Shown: in pieces, positions 12,937 through 15,310 of the stretch | How positions within the stretch are numbered: position 1 is the first letter of the stretch | Layout: every line of letters begins with the position of its first letter | From: JAYVYM01 sp046593925 | GTDB lineage: Bacteria > Actinomycetota > Actinomycetes > Mycobacteriales > SCTD01 | Assembly (NCBI GenBank): GCA_046593925.1 | Contig: JBKJQN010000086.1 | Coordinates: 1-15,310 of the forward strand | DNA length: 15,310 nt | Reading direction: 5' to 3' | The notes under the pieces: model-generated | The model's database searches: none | What the model saw: only the letters and a program-made list of their open reading frames with translations | Told to the model about the DNA's origin: nothing | Program-made: the position numbers and the translations under genes

Positions 12937-14571
12937 TCACCGCAGCAGCGCCTCGTCGGCGTGGCGGGCCCACACCGCGAACCTCTCACCCGGGTCGCGG
13001 TGCGCGAGGTAGCTGCGCAGCAGCCGCTCGACGTAGTCAGGGGCGTCGTCGGCGGTGACCTTGAGCCCGCGGGACTTGCGACCGAAGCCGGCGTCCTCGC
13101 CAAGTCGGCCGCCGAGGTGCACCTGGAAGCCCTCGACGCCATCGACGATCGAGCCCTTCAACCCGATGTCGCCGGTCTGGAACCGCGCGCACGAGTTGGG
13201 GCAGCCGTTGACGTTGATGGTCAGCGGTTCGTCGAAGTCGGGCAGCCGCTTCTCCAGCTCGCTGTACAGGTCGACCGAGCGCGCCTTGGTCTCGACGATA
13301 GCGAGCTTGCAGAACTCGAGGCCGGTGCAGGCAAGCACGCCACGCCGGAAGACCGACGGCCGTACCCGCAGGTCGTCGGTCTCGAGCTCGGTCACGACGG
13401 TCTCGACGTGCTCGTCGGGCACGCCCAGCAGTACGACGCCCTGCTGAGCGGTCGTGGCGACCCGCCCGTCGCCGTACCGCTCGGCCAGGTCGGCGAGGCG
13501 CTGCAGCTGCCGGCCGCTGGTGCGCCCGGCGCGCGGTACGGCGCCGATCCAGTGCCGGCCGTCGGCCTGCCGGTGTACGCCGACGTGGTCACGCTCCTGC
13601 ACCGGCGGCGTCGCGGGGGCGGGCCCGTCGGGCAGCGGCTCGGTGAGGTACTCGCCCTCGAGGACCTCGCGGAAGCGCTCCGCACCCCAGTCGGCGAGCA
13701 GGAACTTGAGGCGGGCGTGCATCCGGGAGCGGCGGTAGCCGTAGTCGCGGAACACTGAGCAGACTCCCGCCCACACCTCCTCGACGCGGGCCGGCTCGAC
13801 GAAGGCGCCGAGCCGCAGGCCGAGCTTGGGATTGGTCGACAGGCCGCCGCCGACCCACAGGTCGTAGCCGCGCCGCCCGTCGGGCAGCTGCACACCGACG
13901 AACGCGACGTCGTTGATCTCGTGGTTGGTGCAGTGCACCGAGCACCCGGAGATCGAGGTCTTGAACTTGCGCGGCAGGTTGGCGAAGGCCGGGTCGCCGA
14001 CGAAGCGGGCGCGGACGGCCTGCAGCACGTCGGTCGCATCGAGCACTTCGTCGGCGTCGACGCCGGCGAGCGGGCAGCCGAGGATCACGCGCGGGCAGTC
14101 GCCGCAGGCCTCCGTCGTATCCAGCCCGACCGCGTCCAGCCGCTCCCAGATGGCGGGGACGTCCTCCACCCGGATCCAGTGCAGCTGGACGTTCTGCCGG
14201 TCGGTGACGTCGGCGACGTCCCGGCCGTACGTCGTGCTGATCTCGCCGATCGTGCGCAGCTGCTCGGCTGTGAGCTGGCCGCCGTCGATACGGATGCGCA
14301 GCATGAAGTACGGCGCCTCGAGCTCCTGGGGCTCCAGCACCGCGGTCTTGCCGCCGGGGATGCCCTCCGCGCGCTGGGTGTACAGGCCGTACCACCGGAA
14401 ACGCGCGCGCAGGTCACCACCGTCGATGCCGTCGAACCCGGTGCGGCTGTAGATGTCGATGATCCGCTGCTTGACGGTCAGCGGGTCGCTGTCCTTCTTT
14501 GACTGCTCGTTGGCATTGAGCGGCTCGCGGTAGCCGAGCGCCCACTGCCCCTGTCCGCGCACGGCGGCCAT
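12937..14571 (-). CDS. sirA: Ferredoxin-dependent sulfite reductase (siroheme, NirA/SirA type)
   Basis: This 544-residue enzyme reduces sulfite to sulfide with six electrons from ferredoxin, the step after APS reductase. The siroheme-[4Fe-4S] ligands are Cys415 and Cys421 in ACTGLEFC and Cys457 and Cys461 in GCPNSC. Tyr64 (RWYGLYTQR) and Cys156 (ACGDCPR) sit at the same 92-residue spacing as the Tyr-Cys pair that is cross-linked in Mycobacterium tuberculosis NirA. That supports a sulfite rather than nitrite role, as does cysH next door. Compared with what I recall of mycobacterial homologues, an extra CSVHC pair precedes NHEINDVAFVG. The ATG at 14571 follows AGGAGA by 5 nt, an excellent site; the frame runs open upstream but that part has no coding character. 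Confidence 0.95.
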   Translation of the reverse strand: MAAVRGQGQWALGYREPLNANEQSKKDSDPLTVKQRIIDIYSRTGFDGIDGGDLRARFRWYGLYTQRAEGIPGGKTAVLEPQELEAPYFMLRIRIDGGQLTAEQLRTIGEISTTYGRDVADVTDRQNVQLHWIRVEDVPAIWERLDAVGLDTTEACGDCPRVILGCPLAGVDADEVLDATDVLQAVRARFVGDPAFANLPRKFKTSISGCSVHCTNHEINDVAFVGVQLPDGRRGYDLWVGGGLSTNPKLGLRLGAFVEPARVEEVWAGVCSVFRDYGYRRSRMHARLKFLLADWGAERFREVLEGEYLTEPLPDGPAPATPPVQERDHVGVHRQADGRHWIGAVPRAGRTSGRQLQRLADLAERYGDGRVATTAQQGVVLLGVPDEHVETVVTELETDDLRVRPSVFRRGVLACTGLEFCKLAIVETKARSVDLYSELEKRLPDFDEPLTINVNGCPNSCARFQTGDIGLKGSIVDGVEGFQVHLGGRLGEDAGFGRKSRGLKVTADDAPDYVERLLRSYLAHRDPGERFAVWARHADEALLR

Positions 14572-14576
14572 ACAGG

Positions 14577-14676
14577 TCTCCTGAGGGATGGGGTGACAGG
14601 TGGCCGGGGTCAGCGCGCGTGACTGGCCGCGCTCGTGACGCGCAGCAGGTCGATGTGCCGACGCGACGTCAGGAGA
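14577..14676 (-). promoter_or_regulatory. Ribosome site of sirA and complementary anti-Shine-Dalgarno in the leader
   Basis: On the transcribed (minus) strand UCAGGAGA at 14584-14577 is the Shine-Dalgarno region of the sulfite reductase gene. UCUCCUGA at 14676-14669, inside the leader ORF, is its exact 8-nt complement. Pairing would hide the ribosome site, and a ribosome positioned on the first codons of the leader would prevent it. No terminator-like hairpin with a U-tract lies between the leader and sirA, so control at translation is more likely than at transcription. Confidence 0.5.
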
Positions 14677-14684
14677 GGTCCCAC
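14610..14684 (-). CDS. Putative leader peptide of the sulfite reductase gene
   Basis: This is a 24-residue ORF with GTG start whose C-terminal part reads SRRHIDLLRVTSAASHAR. It matches the actinobacterial "putative leader peptide" pattern (RRH-[IV]-DL-x-RV-x-SA) that I recall upstream of sulfur and cysteine genes. In the members I recall, the SA is followed by a Cys; here it is Ser. The stop is 38 bp before the sulfite reductase ATG, on the same strand. Codons 4-6 carry an 8-nt sequence exactly complementary to the sulfite reductase ribosome site, which suggests translational attenuation. No good Shine-Dalgarno precedes the GTG, so it may be leaderless or start elsewhere in the frame. Confidence 0.65.
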   Translation of the reverse strand: MGPLLTSRRHIDLLRVTSAASHAR

Positions 14685-14744
14685 GCTTACAACGATCCCA
14701 CAGGACGCCGGAACGGCACGCGGGCGCGGTCGTGCTTCGGGAAG

Positions 14745-14775
14745 GCCGGGCATGTCTGTCTTCAGCACGCCCGGC
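14745..14775. repeat. Perfect 7-bp inverted repeat (stem-loop)
   Basis: GCCGGGC (14745-14751) and GCCCGGC (14769-14775) are exact reverse complements with a 17-nt loop. It directly abuts the three TCGGCCTGTTCCCGC repeats and may be the end of the same repeat element. Confidence 0.5.
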
Positions 14776-14777
14776 TA

Positions 14778-14837
14778 TCGGCCTGTTCCCGCAGCTCCCG
14801 TCGGCCTGTTCCCGCTCGGTCGTCGGCCTGTTCCCGC
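14778..14837. repeat. Three direct copies of TCGGCCTGTTCCCGC
   Basis: Identical 15-bp copies lie at 14778-14792, 14801-14815 and 14823-14837, spaced 23 and 22 bp apart. The spacers are unrelated 7- to 8-mers. The array is non-coding and lies upstream of the sulfite reductase leader, with the motif reading GCGGGAACAGGCCGA on that strand. It could be a binding-site cluster or part of an interspersed repeat. Confidence 0.75.
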
Positions 14838-14891
14838 AGCCGCGCCTGCCCGGCCCCTGCTCCGGCGACCGTCGTCGCCACCCGGCGATCG

Positions 14892-14934
14892 TGCTCGGCG
14901 ACACCGGTCCTTGCTCGGCGACACCGGGGTGTCG
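14892..14934. repeat. Two direct copies of TGCTCGGCGACACCGG and an overlapping palindrome
   Basis: Identical 16-bp copies lie at 14892-14907 and 14912-14927, spaced 20 bp. The second runs into CGACACCGGGGTGTCG (14919-14934), a palindrome with 7-bp arms and a 2-nt centre. A 20-bp spacing puts the copies about two helical turns apart, as for a pair of operator sites, but a repeat-element origin is equally possible. Confidence 0.7.
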
Positions 14935-15178
14935 TGAGTCGGATCTCCGGATCAGCGGCTTCCCACGACGTGCCAGGACCAGCGGCCGCTGGCCGGGGCT
15001 TCGCCCGCCCACCTGTGCTCGGCTCGACCGCTGAGGTGGCTGTACCTCGCGCAGGGAATCTGCACGCACAATAGTGACGCCCGGGAGTTTCCGTTCGAAT
15101 ATCGGACGTACGGCTCGCGGCTGTTGTCGGCTCCGAGTCTGAATCCACAGGGGTCGGACGCCGGGTCTGCCGTACTCG

Positions 15179-15184
15179 TACGAT
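15179..15184 (+). promoter_or_regulatory. -10 promoter element of a leaderless gene
   Basis: TACGAT fits the actinobacterial TAnnnT -10 box. It ends 6 nt before the GTG at 15191, the spacing expected when transcription starts at the start codon itself. There is no ribosome site before the GTG, which agrees with a leaderless mRNA. No clear -35 box was found. Confidence 0.5.
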
Positions 15185-15190
15185 CCCCGC

Positions 15191-15310
15191 GTGGACGCCC
15201 GAGTCGGCTCGTCAGCACGCTCGCCAGGCACCGAACGCGTCCCGGGCTTCTTGCGTCCGTTCTGGGTGCTGTTGGCGCTGCTGAGCATTTTGGGTGCCGC
15301 GGTCGGCTGT
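15191..15310 (+). CDS. N-terminus of a membrane or secreted protein (cut by window end)
   Basis: The frame from GTG 15191 stays open to the last base and gives 40 residues. A polar, Arg-containing N-terminus of about 23 residues is followed by FWVLLALLSILGAAVGC, a hydrophobic stretch long enough for a signal anchor or signal peptide. A Cys at residue 40 could be a lipobox Cys, but the preceding residues (AVG) fit that only loosely. The leaderless promoter just upstream supports this start. The rest of the protein and its function lie outside the window. Confidence 0.6.
   Translation, partial: MDARVGSSARSPGTERVPGFLRPFWVLLALLSILGAAVGC

Larger units (their letters stand above)
14690..15178. other. 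Intergenic region with hairpins and direct repeats, no convincing gene
   Basis: This 490-bp stretch separates the divergent sulfite reductase leader and the gene entering at 15191. Frames open here lack ribosome sites and homologous motifs. The left half (14745-14934) is filled with short repeats and palindromes listed separately. The right half (14935-15178) shows no clear structure and has a slightly lower GC content near 15065-15110. Promoters of both divergent genes must lie here. Confidence 0.6.

Noticed and set aside
14778..14837. CRISPR array or iteron origin.
   Set aside because: The 15-bp copies have 7-8 bp spacers, and there is no replication initiator or cas gene nearby.
14572..15288. 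N-terminal extension of the sulfite reductase (frame open far upstream).
   Set aside because: AGGAGA 5 nt before ATG 14571 and family length fix the start; the extension is low-complexity and covers the leader ORF and repeats.

Overview
The window is very GC-rich, uses GTG starts often, and packs genes with 4 to 8 bp overlaps. With a mycobacterial/streptomycete-type sulfite reductase, an APS reductase, a DUF5999 gene and an ECF sigma/CHAT cluster, this points to a chromosomal segment of a high-GC Actinomycetota. The genus cannot be fixed from the sequence. No rRNA, tRNA, CRISPR array, insertion sequence or phage gene was recognised.

Layout. (1) 1-164: non-coding, with a perfect 13-bp inverted repeat and three hairpin-forming tandem repeats. 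(2) 165-3486, minus strand: a tight operon of a CrtA-like monooxygenase, a GNAT acetyltransferase, a phytoene-desaturase/PYROXD2-like FAD oxidoreductase and a small acidic protein. (3) 3637-7779, plus strand: four genes reading like a RiPP-type modification unit. They are a Cys-free Pro/Thr-rich protein, a possible phosphothreonine-lyase-like protein, a protein-kinase-like enzyme with a PqqD-like N-terminus and a degenerate LanC-like tail, and a cytoplasmic subtilisin-family peptidase. (4) 7791-11813, minus strand, converging on the previous operon with 11 bp between stops: DUF5999 protein, ECF sigma factor, small partner protein, and a TPR-CHAT caspase-like protease. (5) 11876-14684: assimilatory sulfate reduction. 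cysH is on plus and converges on a minus-strand ferredoxin-sulfite reductase plus a small zinc ribbon. Both sulfur genes appear to be preceded by very short leader ORFs. The leader before the sulfite reductase contains an 8-nt sequence exactly complementary to that gene's Shine-Dalgarno region. (6) 14690-15190: non-coding, with short direct repeats and hairpins. (7) 15191-end: start of a leaderless membrane or secreted protein, cut by the window edge.

The most unusual part is 3637-11554. A kinase/lyase-like/peptidase operon faces a sigma factor/CHAT-protease operon, so two different protease families (S8 and caspase-like) and a possible protein-modifying pair sit together. This looks like a regulated protein-modification or proteolysis system, perhaps for conflict or signalling. 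That reading is inference, not demonstrated.
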